A stretch of 64,000 bases of DNA from Phycisphaerales bacterium (GCA_020847375.1 JADLCB010000025.1:1-64000), one strand, 5' to 3'. Numbered from the stretch's first letter, positions 9,498 to 18,760 are shown. A program made the numbers and translations. The notes: a model not told the origin generated them from the sequence alone.

Positions 9498-10343
9498 TCA
9501 GTTTTGATCCGACGATGAAACTTCGCCTTCTTCCACCAGCGCGGTGTCATACGCCTGTTCGAGCTTGCGCACGGTGGCAGCCATGTCCTCGTTTTTGTCC
9601 ACCGCTTCGCTGACTTGCAACTCCCAGTGATTGCTTTCCTGGCGTAATTTGTCCACGTCAACGCGAAGATTCAGCATCCCAGCCAGTTTACGGGTGATCG
9701 TTTCAATGCTGCGCGGGTTGATTCCCTCGAGATAACCGGGAATCTCCGCCGCGATGGCGAGCATTTCGATGTTGCGATCAGGGCAGAGCACCAACAAATA
9801 GCTGGAAAAACTGCCCGGCCCTTCATACTGGCTGGGGCGCAGGCCATATTCAGTCAATAGCGGGAGCAATAATTTGCTGGATACACTGGCATACAGCCGC
9901 GGCTCGCGCGTGTGCGGCACGCTGCCGCCAAAACTCCCCATGAAGATAATACGTTTTATCTCCAGGCGCGCCACGACCTCTAAAATAGCTTCTGCGAACA
10001 ACGGCCAGTTGATATTGGGTTCGCGGCCAGCCATGAAGGCCATATTGGCAGACTCATCCGCCCAGAGCGAACTGCCGGGCAGATCGAGCGATTCAACCAG
10101 ACCATTGACATATTTCGCATGCGGTCGGAACAAAGCGGTCGTTTCCATCGACCCGGGAAAGCTGTCAATGTAAAAACCGCCGGGTTGAATATCCGCCACG
10201 CGCGTCAACTGGCGCCCTTCCATGAGCTGCTTGACCGTGCCGGTCGATACAAACCCGCCATCCATCCAGCCCGTCAACGCCAGCAACAGCGTGCCGCCGC
10301 TGAGCTTGGGCGTTGCGTGAATCTTCAGTACTTCCGGTGACAT
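9498..10343 (-). CDS. PAC2-family protein
   Basis: Matches the PAC2 (proteasome-assembly-chaperone-like) family, widespread in actinobacteria, archaea and planctomycetes. Visible family traits are an opening TLLLALTGWMDGG segment (residues 18-30), a middle IIFMGSFGGSVPHTREPRLYA-like segment with GSFGG, and YEGPGSFSSYLL followed by AAEIPGYLEG. The C-terminal 50 residues are helical and acidic. The biochemical role of bacterial PAC2 proteins is not settled; some are linked to proteasome or nucleotide-dependent ligase partners. No proteasome gene is in the window. Start at the ATG at 10343; the neighbouring apt is divergent, about 107 bases away. Confidence 0.85.
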   Translation of the reverse strand: MSPEVLKIHATPKLSGGTLLLALTGWMDGGFVSTGTVKQLMEGRQLTRVADIQPGGFYIDSFPGSMETTALFRPHAKYVNGLVESLDLPGSSLWADESANMAFMAGREPNINWPLFAEAILEVVARLEIKRIIFMGSFGGSVPHTREPRLYASVSSKLLLPLLTEYGLRPSQYEGPGSFSSYLLVLCPDRNIEMLAIAAEIPGYLEGINPRSIETITRKLAGMLNLRVDVDKLRQESNHWELQVSEAVDKNEDMAATVRKLEQAYDTALVEEGEVSSSDQN

Positions 10344-10450
10344 AACCTGATTGTAGCTGTTGCGCTATTTGATGCACGTCCGAAAAATTTCGTCACAAAC
10401 CATGGCCAGCGCTTTTGCCTTTTGACGGGTTGATGCTTAATTTTTGTCAC

Positions 10451-10972
10451 ATGACCGATGCACTGAAATGTCTGATCCGGGATGTGCAGGATTTTCCTCG
10501 GGCGGGGATTCTTTTTCGTGATATTACGCCGCTGCTGGCGGATCCTTCGGGGCTGGCACTGGCGATCGAGTTGATGGCCAATCCGTTCCGCACGCTGCGC
10601 ATTGATCGTGTGATCGGCGCAGAAAGTCGCGGATTTATTTTTGGTACGGCGGTCGCCTGTTGCCTCAGTGCCGGTTTTGTACCGGTGCGCAAACCCGGCA
10701 AGCTGCCCAGCCGCCATATCGCAACCCATTATGATCTGGAATATGGCAAGGATTCGTTGGAAATTCATTCCGACGCCATTTTGCGCGGACAGCGCGTGCT
10801 GATCGTGGATGACCTGCTGGCCACCGGCGGGACGATGAAGGCCTGCATCGATCTGGCCCGCGAACTTGGCGGAGAGGTGGTCGGCGCGGCGGTATTGATC
10901 GAGCTGGCTGATCTGGGCGGGCGCCAGCGATTCAACGACGTTGAAATCCATTCCGTACTGAAATACGAATGA
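10451..10972 (+). CDS. apt: Adenine phosphoribosyltransferase
   Basis: Converts adenine and PRPP to AMP in purine salvage. The PRPP-binding motif VLIVDDLLATGGTM is clear near residue 117 of the ATG-initiated protein, and DFPRAGILFRDITPLL is the family N-terminal segment. I placed the start at the ATG at 10451, which gives the normal 173-residue length; an in-frame ATG at 10433 and TTG at 10415 would add residues not seen in the family. It stands alone on the plus strand, divergent from the PAC2 gene and convergent with the ATP synthase operon. Confidence 0.95.
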   Translation: MTDALKCLIRDVQDFPRAGILFRDITPLLADPSGLALAIELMANPFRTLRIDRVIGAESRGFIFGTAVACCLSAGFVPVRKPGKLPSRHIATHYDLEYGKDSLEIHSDAILRGQRVLIVDDLLATGGTMKACIDLARELGGEVVGAAVLIELADLGGRQRFNDVEIHSVLKYE

Positions 10973-11125
10973 ACGTCGCGCGATCGCAATCGACCCGGCG
11001 CAGCCGACCCCGCGCGAGTCGCTGTGCGCCCTCGGTTCTGTTATGCCGATCAGGCGCAATCAACCCTGCGCCGCCGGCCCGCGTGACCAGAGGCAGTAAA
11101 CTGTTTTATTTTGGTGCTGGCAGAT

Positions 11126-12652
11126 TTACTTCTTCCAAACTTTGGATTTGAAGTCATTCAACGCCTGCTTGAGCTTGGCTTCGATTTCCGCCGTCAGCTC
11201 TTTCTTGCTGGACAATTCCTGCCGAACCGCCGGGGCACTGCTGTCAACATACTTGAAGAACTCGGTCTGGAACGCCGCGATACGATTCAGCGGAATATCA
11301 TCGACATACCCCTGCGTACCGGCGTAGATCATCATCACTTCCTGCTCCACCGGCATGGGGCGGAATTGGGGCTGCTTGAGCAGTTCCACCAGGCGGGCGC
11401 CACGATCGAGCTGGGCCTGGGTCTTTTTATCCAGCTCCGTTCCGAGCTGAGCGAATGCCTCCAGCTCGCGATAGGCCGCCAGATCAAGTCGCAATGAACC
11501 GGCGATTTTCTTCATCGCCTTGGTCTGGGCGTTACCACCCACACGCGACACGCTGATACCCACGTTAATGGCTGGGCGCACGCCAGCGAAAAAGAGGTCT
11601 GGTTCAAGATAAATCTGACCGTCGGTGATACTGATCACGTTGGTTGGAATATAGGCTGACACCTCACCTTCCTGCGTCTCGATGATCGGCAGGGCTGTCA
11701 GCGAACCGCCGCCGTTGGCATCGGAGAGTTTCACAGCGCGTTCCAGCAGGCGGCTGTGCAAATAGAACACGTCACCGGGATAGGCTTCGCGACCGGGCGG
11801 GCGCCGCAGCAGCAGTGATAACTGGCGATAGGCTGCGGCCTGTTTGGTCAAGTCATCATAAACGCACAGCGTATGCTGACCTTTCCACATGAAGTATTCC
11901 GCCATGGCGCAACCGGCGTAGGCTGCGATGTACTGCAGCGGCGCTGGGTCGGATGCACCGGCGGAAATAACCGTCGTGTATTCCATGGCACCAGCGGCTT
12001 TAAGCTGCTCGACAATCGCAGCAACAGTCGATTCCTTCTGACCAATCGCCACATAAAAACACTTAACGCCCGTACCCTTCTGGTTGATGATTGTGTCAAT
12101 GGCGATGGCGCTCTTGCCGGTCTTGCGGTCACCGATAATCAGCTCGCGCTGACCGCGGCCGATGGGAATCATGGAGTCGATCGCCTTAATGCCCGTCTGC
12201 AGCGGTTCTTTCACCGGCTGGCGCTCGGCAATGCCCGGAGCGACGATATCGAGCTTGCGCGTTTCGCTGCTGACGACGGCCGGCCCGCCATCCAGCGGCT
12301 GGCCCAGCGGATCAAGCACGCGCCCGATGACGTTATCGCCTACGGGCACTTCCAGCAGGCGGCCGGTGGCACGAACCTGGTCGCCTTCCTTAATTTTGAG
12401 ATAGTCGCCGAAAATGACGGCGCCGATGGTCTCCTCCTCCAGGTTGAATACCTGGCCCATGACCGATTCCTGGCTGCCTTGGACTTCAAACTCCAGCAAC
12501 TCACCAGCCATGGCGCTGCGCAGACCGTAAACGCGGGCGATACCGTCACCCACTTCGATCACGGTTCCCACCTGGCTGACCTGCAACTGCTGTTCAAAAC
12601 CAGCAATTTCGCTCTTTAAGACCTTGGTTATTTCTGCGACGTTGATAGCCAT
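11126..12652 (-). CDS. atpA: ATP synthase F1 alpha subunit
   Basis: The non-catalytic nucleotide-binding subunit of F1. The P-loop [11 protein letters not shown] is near residue 169, and the N-terminal crown region ([17 protein letters not shown]) and the [12 protein letters not shown] segment are typical. Length 508 is normal. GAGGA lies six bases before the ATG at 12652. It is the last gene of the cluster: the gamma, beta and epsilon genes that usually follow are missing, and the next gene (apt) is on the other strand. Confidence 0.98.
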   Translation of the reverse strand: MAINVAEITKVLKSEIAGFEQQLQVSQVGTVIEVGDGIARVYGLRSAMAGELLEFEVQGSQESVMGQVFNLEEETIGAVIFGDYLKIKEGDQVRATGRLLEVPVGDNVIGRVLDPLGQPLDGGPAVVSSETRKLDIVAPGIAERQPVKEPLQTGIKAIDSMIPIGRGQRELIIGDRKTGKSAIAIDTIINQKGTGVKCFYVAIGQKESTVAAIVEQLKAAGAMEYTTVISAGASDPAPLQYIAAYAGCAMAEYFMWKGQHTLCVYDDLTKQAAAYRQLSLLLRRPPGREAYPGDVFYLHSRLLERAVKLSDANGGGSLTALPIIETQEGEVSAYIPTNVISITDGQIYLEPDLFFAGVRPAINVGISVSRVGGNAQTKAMKKIAGSLRLDLAAYRELEAFAQLGTELDKKTQAQLDRGARLVELLKQPQFRPMPVEQEVMMIYAGTQGYVDDIPLNRIAAFQTEFFKYVDSSAPAVRQELSSKKELTAEIEAKLKQALNDFKSKVWKK

Positions 12653-12734
12653 GAGTTCCTCAAAAAATAATGGTTGTCTGTTTTGTAAAGTTCGTCTTCC
12701 GCAGCGAATTTCGACGCTGCCGGAGAATTCAAAA

Positions 12735-13301
12735 TTATCGTTTACCCGCAGCCTGTAAAAGCTGTTGTTTCATCACCTGAAGCTGAGTCCGAACCGAGGC
12801 GTCGATGATGCGGTCATCGATCTGCAGCACCATGCCGCCGATCAGCTCCTGCTCAACGCGCTGGTGCAGCACCACCGTCTTGTTCAGCGCCTGACCGATG
12901 CGCTGGCGCACCCGTTCCAGATCGGCCGGTTCCATCGGCTGAGGCACGGTCATATCGACTTCAATCCTGCCCTGTCGGCAATCGAGCAGATATTGATACG
13001 CAGCGGCGATTTCCCGCAACTTGCCCGCCATCGCGTGCTGATTGGCAACTTGCATGAAATTGTAAAGCAGCGGCGTGATCTGGCCCTTGAATGCTTTTTC
13101 AATCACGGTGCGCCGCTCTTCGATGCCGATGCTGGGGTTTTCCAACAGTGCCTGCGCTTGTGGCTGCTCCCTGAGCATCTGGGCAATGGCGGCCAGCTCC
13201 GCGCCGATGCTTTGCTCAGCCTGTCGGGCGACGGCCAGGTCCAGCAGTGACTGGGCGTAGGCACTGGCCAGTGGGGAATGTTGTTGAGTGATTGCTGCCA
13301 T
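12735..13301 (-). CDS. atpH: ATP synthase F1 delta subunit
   Basis: Part of the peripheral stalk that links F1 alpha to the b subunit. The N-terminal helical domain starts with [16 protein letters not shown], and the C-terminal part carries the conserved [20 protein letters not shown] pattern (about residues 145-164). Length 188 is normal. It lies 75 bases downstream of atpF and 82 bases upstream of atpA on the same strand. No clear ribosome-binding site precedes the ATG at 13301. Confidence 0.94.
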   Translation of the reverse strand: MAAITQQHSPLASAYAQSLLDLAVARQAEQSIGAELAAIAQMLREQPQAQALLENPSIGIEERRTVIEKAFKGQITPLLYNFMQVANQHAMAGKLREIAAAYQYLLDCRQGRIEVDMTVPQPMEPADLERVRQRIGQALNKTVVLHQRVEQELIGGMVLQIDDRIIDASVRTQLQVMKQQLLQAAGKR

Positions 13302-13376
13302 GAATGATTCAGTTTTCTTGTAAGGTTCGTATCTGCCTCAGCCCAGCCCGATCAACGGAGGCTGGTGACACCCTGC

Positions 13377-13988
13377 TTATCGAACGGACTGCAGACGATT
13401 CAACGATTCCTCCACCAATGACTTCTGATCTTCAACCCGCAATTCGCGGCGGATGATCTTGCCGGCAATGCTGGTGGATAGATCAGCGGCCTGGGTGTAA
13501 ATCTCACGAATCGCCTCATCGCGTGAAGCTTCAATGTCGCGATTGGCTTTTTCCTTGATTTCCTCGGCTTCCTGGCGACCGCGGAGACGGATGTTTTCAG
13601 CGGCCTTTTCCGCATCCGCCGTGGCGTTGGTCATCATCTGGCGGATGGTGGCTTCCGCCGTAGCCAGTTGCTGCTCATATTGCGCCAACTTGGCTTGGGC
13701 ATTGTCCAGATTGGTCTTGGCTTCGTTGACGGTGCGACGGATCGAATCTTCGCGCTCCTTGAGCTTGGAAACGATCGGCCCCCAGGCATACTTGCCCAGC
13801 ACCACCAGCAGCAGGACAAACACCACCAGCGTTGTGATCGCCGGCAGCAATCCCGCCCAGGTCGGGCCAATGACATCGGTGCGCGGAACGGCATGACCGC
13901 CACCAGCGCCAGCCTCTGCCAGAACGACACTGCTGCCCAGCAGGACCAACGCCAACGCCAGCAGAACCTTGTACGAACTTTTGGACAT
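13377..13988 (-). CDS. atpF: ATP synthase F0 b subunit with N-terminal signal-like extension
   Basis: Peripheral-stalk subunit b. From the ATG at 13988 (GGAGA six bases upstream; an in-frame ATG at 14000 is overlapped by this site) the protein opens with a hydrophobic, signal-peptide-like sequence ending near LAEAGAGGGH. It then has the real membrane helix (about residues 45-68 of this form) and a long charged helix with the ANRDIEASRDEA-type dimerisation stretch. Most bacterial b subunits have only one hydrophobic N-terminal helix, so the extra signal-like segment is notable; the neighbouring c subunit has the same feature. Confidence 0.93.
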   Translation of the reverse strand: MSKSSYKVLLALALVLLGSSVVLAEAGAGGGHAVPRTDVIGPTWAGLLPAITTLVVFVLLLVVLGKYAWGPIVSKLKEREDSIRRTVNEAKTNLDNAQAKLAQYEQQLATAEATIRQMMTNATADAEKAAENIRLRGRQEAEEIKEKANRDIEASRDEAIREIYTQAADLSTSIAGKIIRRELRVEDQKSLVEESLNRLQSVR

Positions 13989-14044
13989 ATGTTTCTCCAT
14001 AGCAAGCCCGCATCGAAGCGATTAGCCTCGACGCGAACGGTTGG

Positions 14045-14383
14045 TTAAGCAGCAATCTGGTTGTTCAAGAGCAGTGCCACCACGATGGCGAACAGCGTCA
14101 CACCTTCGATCAGAGCCGCAGCGATGATCATCGAGGTGAAGATACGGCCGCCGGCTTCGGGCTGACGGGCAATCGCGTCAACCGCGTGGCTGCCAATGGC
14201 ACCGATGCCTTTACCGGCACCGATGATGATCAGACCCAGGCCAACACCGACGCCCAGACCGATCAGACCGCCAGCCGAGAACAAGGGTGCAGCAGCGGCA
14301 CCAGCCGTCTGTGCCATCGCCGGAACGGCCGGCAGAAGCAGCAGAGCAAACAACGCCATAAAGAAAATCTTCTTCAGGCTCAT
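14045..14383 (-). CDS. atpE: ATP synthase F0 c subunit with N-terminal signal-like extension
   Basis: Forms the rotor ring. After a signal-peptide-like start (about residues 1-25, ending AMAQ), two membrane helices flank the polar loop ARQPEAGGR. The ion-carrying carboxylate is the glutamate in ALIEGVTLFA. Compared with Na+-translocating rings, the glutamine of helix 1 is an isoleucine here and the serine after the glutamate is glycine, so a proton-coupled ring is inferred. At 112 residues it is longer than the usual 70-80 because of the extension. AAGGA precedes the ATG at 14383 by about 11 bases. Confidence 0.95.
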   Translation of the reverse strand: MSLKKIFFMALFALLLLPAVPAMAQTAGAAAAPLFSAGGLIGLGVGVGLGLIIIGAGKGIGAIGSHAVDAIARQPEAGGRIFTSMIIAAALIEGVTLFAIVVALLLNNQIAA

Positions 14384-14538
14384 GATTCAACAATCCTTCT
14401 GAGGCATTTGAGGTTGCGCTCATCACCCGCCCCGCGAGAAAGGGCTGATGTTAAACTATCCGGGCCAATCCCTAAGTGGCGATAACTCCCGCAGCGACCG
14501 CCGATAGTCAGTTTATTTCATTCGTTGCGACCACTGGT

Positions 14539-15507
14539 TCAACCGGCAACATGCGTGGCCGTCTGCCGGGCCTTGTCGGGCAGGCGGGCCATATCGAGCA
14601 TATCACCACCGCCGATGACTTCTTCCTTTTCATGATGCTCGCCACCTTCGCCGGAATGCTCCTCATGTTCATGCACCACCAACTGACCGATGAACAGCGC
14701 CGTCAGGAAGGTGAAAATATAGGCATGGAGCAAAGCCACAAACAGTTCCAGCACCATGATCGCCACCGAACCCAGCACCACCGCCAAACCAATGCCGGTC
14801 AGCGCGCCATATCCGAGTGTCGCGGCGGCAGCGGTAAACCCGGCCAGCACCGCCAGCAGAATATGCCCGGCGGTCATGTTGGCCATGAGACGAATCGCCA
14901 GCGCCACCGGTTTGACAATCATGCCCAGCATTTCCACCGGAACCATGATGGGCATCATGTACCACGGCGCACCAGCCAGAAAATGTTTGAGGTAGTTACC
15001 CACGCCGTTGGCGCGAATACCGCTGACCTGAATCACGATGAACGAAACCAGCCCCAGAGCGCCCGTGACATAAATATTGGAAGTGGCTGTACCATAAATC
15101 CCGTGGGCATGTTCGCCGAACAGCGCCCGCATGATCGGGCCGGTGATCGGTTCCAGCGGCAAAAGCCCCAGCAGGTTGTTGAACAAAATGAAGAAGAACA
15201 GCGTCCACAGAAACGGCATGAATCGATCCGCTTCATCCCCCATGACCGGTTTGGCCACGTCGTTGCGGATATACATCATGATGGCTTCGACGAGATTGCG
15301 TGTACCGGTCGGCACTTCATCGCCGCCACGATAACGGCGCGTGACCAGCGGAAAGAAAATCAGCATCAGCACCGCCGCCAGGCAGAGCATGATCATGTGG
15401 TTGGTCAACCACCAGATACCGTGTTCGCCTGAACTCCAGATTTGCGGAACATCCAGCACGTGATCCAGAGGATTGGCTGCAGCGAGTAGTGATCCTATCA
15501 ACATCAT
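14539..15507 (-). CDS. atpB: ATP synthase F0 a subunit
   Basis: Forms the ion half-channels against the c ring. The essential arginine is in the IRLMANMTAGH motif (near residue 209), followed by the last helices with LELFVALLHAYIFTFLTALFIG-type sequence. At 322 residues it is longer than average. The C-terminal tail beyond the last helix (residues about 275-322) is rich in His and Glu and has no counterpart in the common a subunits; it may bind a metal, which is inference. Four bases separate it from the upstream atpI-like gene, suggesting coupled expression. Confidence 0.96.
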   Translation of the reverse strand: MMLIGSLLAAANPLDHVLDVPQIWSSGEHGIWWLTNHMIMLCLAAVLMLIFFPLVTRRYRGGDEVPTGTRNLVEAIMMYIRNDVAKPVMGDEADRFMPFLWTLFFFILFNNLLGLLPLEPITGPIMRALFGEHAHGIYGTATSNIYVTGALGLVSFIVIQVSGIRANGVGNYLKHFLAGAPWYMMPIMVPVEMLGMIVKPVALAIRLMANMTAGHILLAVLAGFTAAAATLGYGALTGIGLAVVLGSVAIMVLELFVALLHAYIFTFLTALFIGQLVVHEHEEHSGEGGEHHEKEEVIGGGDMLDMARLPDKARQTATHVAG

Positions 15508-15511
15508 GTTT

Positions 15512-15940
15512 TCAAACCTGTTTCTGCGGTACTTTCCATAAAACCCTGCCAGTCACAATCGACTCAGCCAGGAGTACCGCCAGATAATAAACTGCCATCG
15601 TCAATAATGTCGAAACCGACGGATAATTCCACATAAAAATGGCCAGGGCACACAATCCGCCCGCCACCGTGGCACGCACAAAACTGCCGACAAAATATCC
15701 ACCGACCAAGCCCATCATTCCCAAACGGGCACCGATCAGCAACGGCAGGGTTGAACTGATACCGGCAATCACACTGGCGATGGTGCCCGCCATAAAACCG
15801 CGGGCAACCGCGTCATCGCCCATCCGCCAAATCACCAGTCCCATCACCGCACCGCAAATCACCAGTGCTGCCAGCACCGCTCCCACCAGCACTGCGGCCG
15901 ACAGGTTGATCGGTTGCGACTTGGCCGACGGCTGCGTCAT
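15512..15940 (-). CDS. AtpI-like membrane protein of the ATP synthase operon
   Basis: A 142-residue protein with four hydrophobic helices (about 13-38, 50-70, 75-103 and 110-127). It occupies the position usually held by ATP synthase subunit I, between atpZ and atpB, and has a matching size and topology. Subunit I proteins are poorly conserved and are thought to help c-ring assembly or Mg2+ supply. The call rests on position and topology; a sequence motif is not distinctive. Confidence 0.65.
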   Translation of the reverse strand: MTQPSAKSQPINLSAAVLVGAVLAALVICGAVMGLVIWRMGDDAVARGFMAGTIASVIAGISSTLPLLIGARLGMMGLVGGYFVGSFVRATVAGGLCALAIFMWNYPSVSTLLTMAVYYLAVLLAESIVTGRVLWKVPQKQV

Positions 15941-15975
15941 AGCGGGGCTACCAACTTTCTCGTTGCGCCGATGCG

Positions 15976-16221
15976 CTACTTGAACATGCGCGTCGCCATT
16001 TTAACCAGCACATACAAACCGATCGAAAAACCGATGCCAACTCCGGTCACTGTCAACCAAGGCAATGTATCCAAGCGGCGATCCAGCCACCAACCAATAC
16101 CCGCAAAAAGCAGCACCGACACAAAAAATTCAAACCCCGCACCCGCCATTCGATACCATCCAGCGGAGGACTGATCCGAACCCGGATCACGCCGACCCGG
16201 TGGCTGGGTTGAATCATTCAT
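15976..16221 (-). CDS. atpZ: AtpZ/AtpI-family small F0F1 accessory protein
   Basis: An 81-residue protein with two transmembrane helices. The sequence GAGFEFFVSVLLFAGIGWWLD followed by a short polar loop and VGIGFSIGLYVLVKM matches the AtpZ family encoded first in many atp operons. AtpZ and AtpI together have been proposed to form a Mg2+/Ca2+ channel that supplies the synthase. It is the first gene of the operon, 35 bases before the atpI-like gene, with a promoter about 100 bases upstream. Confidence 0.82.
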   Translation of the reverse strand: MNDSTQPPGRRDPGSDQSSAGWYRMAGAGFEFFVSVLLFAGIGWWLDRRLDTLPWLTVTGVGIGFSIGLYVLVKMATRMFK

Positions 16222-16299
16222 GAGCTTGTTCTATCAAAGCCAGGAATCCGCACTGCTATTTTGAACGTTGTGGCGCCATTTCTAATCAGCACCGACATT

Positions 16300-16313
16300 G
16301 TGCAAAATTGCAC
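16300..16313. repeat. 14-base palindrome in the atp leader
   Basis: GTGCAAAATTGCAC is a perfect inverted repeat lying between the atp promoter (-10 at 16328-16333) and the atpZ start. It could be an operator just downstream of the transcription start or a small mRNA hairpin; the role is not known. Confidence 0.5.
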
Positions 16314-16327
16314 GAATTAAAACCGAT

Positions 16328-16355
16328 AGATTATCAACCCGCGCAAACAGGTCAA
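16328..16355 (-). promoter_or_regulatory. Probable promoter of the ATP synthase operon
   Basis: On the minus strand, TTGACC (16350-16355), a 16-base spacer and TAATCT (16328-16333) make a good sigma-70 type promoter. The inferred start site lies about 100 bases before atpZ. This is the best promoter match in the 384-base gap between atpZ and the next gene; nothing else of note was seen there apart from the palindrome at 16300-16313. Confidence 0.65.
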
Positions 16356-16605
16356 GTGATGACAAATCAGGTTTTTTCACCTTCTATTCCGCAGATGAAA
16401 ATTTCAATGGACTGCGGACAGAAATCCTGATGATTCTGAAATATACAAAAACGTGTTGAGCAACATTGCGAAAAGCGTTTTGGAGAACCGGTCACTTATC
16501 ACTAACGTCAAACCAGCAGAGGTGTCTAGTTAAGCGTTGCACCGAGAATTTGCTGGCTTGATCTGGCAAGTCTTGGTGCGCGTCTTAGAAACAAGGAGCA
16601 AAGCT

Positions 16606-17055
16606 ATGCGATACGCACTCTTGACGATTCTGGTTCTTGGGTTAATTCCGGCCATATCCGAAGCGGGCAGCCGCGGCTACCGAGGCAACAGCCATCGGGA
16701 CAGCCGATGGAGCGTCTCAATCGGATTCGGCAGCAGCAGCGACTACGGTTATCGAAGCGGCGACTACTTCAACACCCGTATCACGTACGGCAACCGCGGC
16801 GATTACGGTCGCCATGGCAATTATGGTCGTCATGATAATTACTGGTCAGGCTATCGGGCGCCACAGCCGGTCTATTATTCTGCGCCACCGGTCGTTTATC
16901 GTCCGGCTCCGGTCTATGTTGCACCGACTCCGGTATACGTCGCCCCGCCGGCTGCGTGCTATCCGGCTCCGGTCTATAACTACAACTATCAAAACTGCTA
17001 TCCGTCGAGCGGTTACAGCTACAACTACAGCTTCGGGTACTACAACGGCTGGTAG
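16606..17055 (+). CDS. Secreted Tyr/Pro/Gly-rich low-complexity protein
   Basis: No named family. The ATG at 16606 has AAGGAG upstream, and the protein starts with a clean signal peptide ending near ISEA. The mature part has two compositional zones: a Gly/Tyr/Arg/Asp-rich region with repeated 'YG-R-GDYG' units (about residues 45-80), then a Pro/Val/Tyr region with tandem 'PAPVYVAP'-like repeats and a Tyr/Asn/Ser-rich end. Such composition suits an extracellular, possibly self-assembling or matrix protein. It has its own terminator (17097-17140). Confidence 0.75.
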   Translation: MRYALLTILVLGLIPAISEAGSRGYRGNSHRDSRWSVSIGFGSSSDYGYRSGDYFNTRITYGNRGDYGRHGNYGRHDNYWSGYRAPQPVYYSAPPVVYRPAPVYVAPTPVYVAPPAACYPAPVYNYNYQNCYPSSGYSYNYSFGYYNGW

Positions 17056-17096
17056 TCGTTCAAGCTGGCTGGCCAGTTGATTCGAGTCACAACACG

Positions 17097-17140
17097 CTGC
17101 GTCTCTGCGATGAAAATAATTGTCAGAGACGCAGTTTTTT
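17097..17140 (+). terminator. Intrinsic terminator after the Tyr/Pro-rich protein gene
   Basis: A perfect 11-base-pair stem, CTGCGTCTCTG (17097-17107) with CAGAGACGCAG (17124-17134), a 16-base loop, and six T residues (17135-17140). Confidence 0.88.
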
Positions 17141-17228
17141 ATTGACGAAAATTCGGTGGAACGGCATCTGTTCCACAACGCTTGCGGGCGGGGTCGATAT
17201 TTTTTGCTGATTAAGCGCTGCGGCGCTC

Positions 17229-17257
17229 TTGTCAACGACGATAACGCCCTGTAATAT
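17229..17257 (+). promoter_or_regulatory. Probable promoter of the rplKAJL operon
   Basis: TTGTCA (17229-17234), a 17-base spacer and TAATAT (17252-17257) form a strong sigma-70 type promoter. The inferred leader of about 160 bases before rplK contains two small hairpins (AAGCTG/CAGCTT at 17335-17351, and AATCG/CGATT just after). They may take part in ribosomal-protein feedback, which is not proven. Confidence 0.68.
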
Positions 17258-17426
17258 GGGCGGTCTTTAATTTGTCGTGCTGAATCGAATCAGGCGAATT
17301 CAAAGTGGATCGTCGGCAATTTTTAAGCTGAAAACCAGCTTGTAATCGCAGCGATTGAAGAAAATATCATTTGAGGCGATGGTGCTGGGCGTGGATAACG
17401 TCAGGCGTGCCCAAGGAATGTAAGTC

Positions 17427-17855
17427 ATGGCTAAAAAAGAGATTACTGTACAATTTAAGCTGCAGGCTCCTGGCGGCACGGCCACACCGGCACCGCCGAT
17501 CGGGCCGGCGCTGGGTCAACACGGTGTCAACCCTGGTCAGTTTATTCAGCAGTTTAATGCTGCCTCAGCCCATCTGAAGGGTAAGGTCATTGGCGTTCTG
17601 GTGACGGTTTACAAAGATCGCACCTTCTCGTTTGAACTGAAAAGCCCGCCAGCATCGGTACTGCTGAAAGATGCGGTCAAGGCGGAAAAAGGTTCAGGCG
17701 AACCCAATAAAAACAAGATCGGCAATGTGACAATGGCGCAGTGCAAAACCATTGCCAAGGAAAAAATCAAAGACCTCAACGCTTTCGATGAAGATCATGC
17801 TGCCCGGATTATTGCCGGAACCGCCCGGAGCATGGGTATCACGGTCGAAGGATAA
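17427..17855 (+). CDS. rplK: 50S ribosomal protein L11
   Basis: Binds the GTPase-associated region of 23S rRNA. The N-terminal [22 protein letters not shown] segment is the family signature, and the rRNA-binding C-terminal domain ends MGITVEG. Length 142 is normal. AAGGA lies upstream of the ATG at 17427. Usually nusG precedes this gene; here the upstream gene is an unrelated secreted protein with its own terminator. Confidence 0.98.
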
Positions 17856-17950
17856 GTGATTTTAAGTTGTTACTGCAGCGTCTGGATACCAGGCGCGTGC
17901 GAAATGACATTCAAAAGGCACACCACGGCCTGGAAACAGTGGGAGCTTTA

Positions 17951-17978
17951 AGCAGGATAAGCTTATTAAAGTCCTGCT
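17951..17978 (+). promoter_or_regulatory. Hairpin just before the rplA start
   Basis: AGCAGGA (17951-17957) pairs with TCCTGCT (17972-17978) in the rplK-rplA gap, ending six bases before the GGAG ribosome-binding site of rplA. It may control rplA translation, for example by L1 feedback. Only the complementarity is seen; L1 binding is inference. Confidence 0.4.
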
Positions 17979-17996
17979 GAAATGGAGCGAAAGTTT

Positions 17997-18695
17997 ATGG
18001 CAGTTGCCCTCACCCAACAACGATCCAAGCGATACAAAAAGGCCGCTGAAAAAGCGACCACCGACCTGCTGTCGATTGAAGACGGCGTGGCCCTGCTCAA
18101 AAAGTTTGACGCGACCAAGTTCGACCAGACGGTTGAGCTGATTTTTTCCCTGGGAATCGATCCCAAGCAGGCGGATCAGATGATCCGTGGTTCGATTTCC
18201 CTGCCGAACGGCGTGGGTAAAACCAAGCGTGTCATCGCATTCGTCGCTGAAAACCGCAAAATCGAAGCCCTCAACGCCGGCGCGATCAAGGCCGGTGGCC
18301 AGGAGCTGGTGGCGGAGATTGAAAGCACTAATTTCACGGATTTCGATGTGGCGATTTCCACACCGGATCAGATGCGGTTTGTCGGTCGCCTGGGTAAGGT
18401 GCTTGGCCCCAAGGGGCTGATGCCGTCGCCCAAGGCTGGCACGGTGACCAACGATGTCGGCACGGCCGTGCGTGAATATGTCGCCGGTAAGATCGAATTT
18501 CGCAATGATGCTGGCGGCAACGTACATACCGCCGCCGGTAAGATGAGTTTTGATAACGGCAAGCTGGTGGAAAATATCAATGCGCTGATCACTCAGATCC
18601 GCCGGATGAAGCCCCAGACGAGCAAAGGTCAATACCTGAAAAAGGTCGTACTCAAAGGTTCGATGACCCCGGCGGTTTATCTGGCTGTTTCGTAA
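17997..18695 (+). CDS. rplA: 50S ribosomal protein L1
   Basis: Forms the L1 stalk and in other bacteria represses its own operon. Typical segments are [16 protein letters not shown] and [19 protein letters not shown]. The ATG at 17997 was chosen because GGAG lies nine bases upstream, inside the sequence that would code residues 2-3 of the longer form from 17982. It then has 232 residues, the normal length. Confidence 0.98.
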   Translation: MAVALTQQRSKRYKKAAEKATTDLLSIEDGVALLKKFDATKFDQTVELIFSLGIDPKQADQMIRGSISLPNGVGKTKRVIAFVAENRKIEALNAGAIKAGGQELVAEIESTNFTDFDVAISTPDQMRFVGRLGKVLGPKGLMPSPKAGTVTNDVGTAVREYVAGKIEFRNDAGGNVHTAAGKMSFDNGKLVENINALITQIRRMKPQTSKGQYLKKVVLKGSMTPAVYLAVS

Positions 18696-18760
18696 TCGAC
18701 TGACAGGCCACAATCGTTCGAGAGATAAAATTACAAATTGAAAAATTACGGGGATAACCC

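Noticed and set aside
10325..11059. 244-codon minus-strand frame over apt
   Set aside because: Overlaps the complete apt gene; product shows no family traits.
14476..15432. 318-codon plus-strand frame over atpB, His/Gln-rich
   Set aside because: The His/Gln composition arises from reading the atpB codons backwards; atpB is certain.
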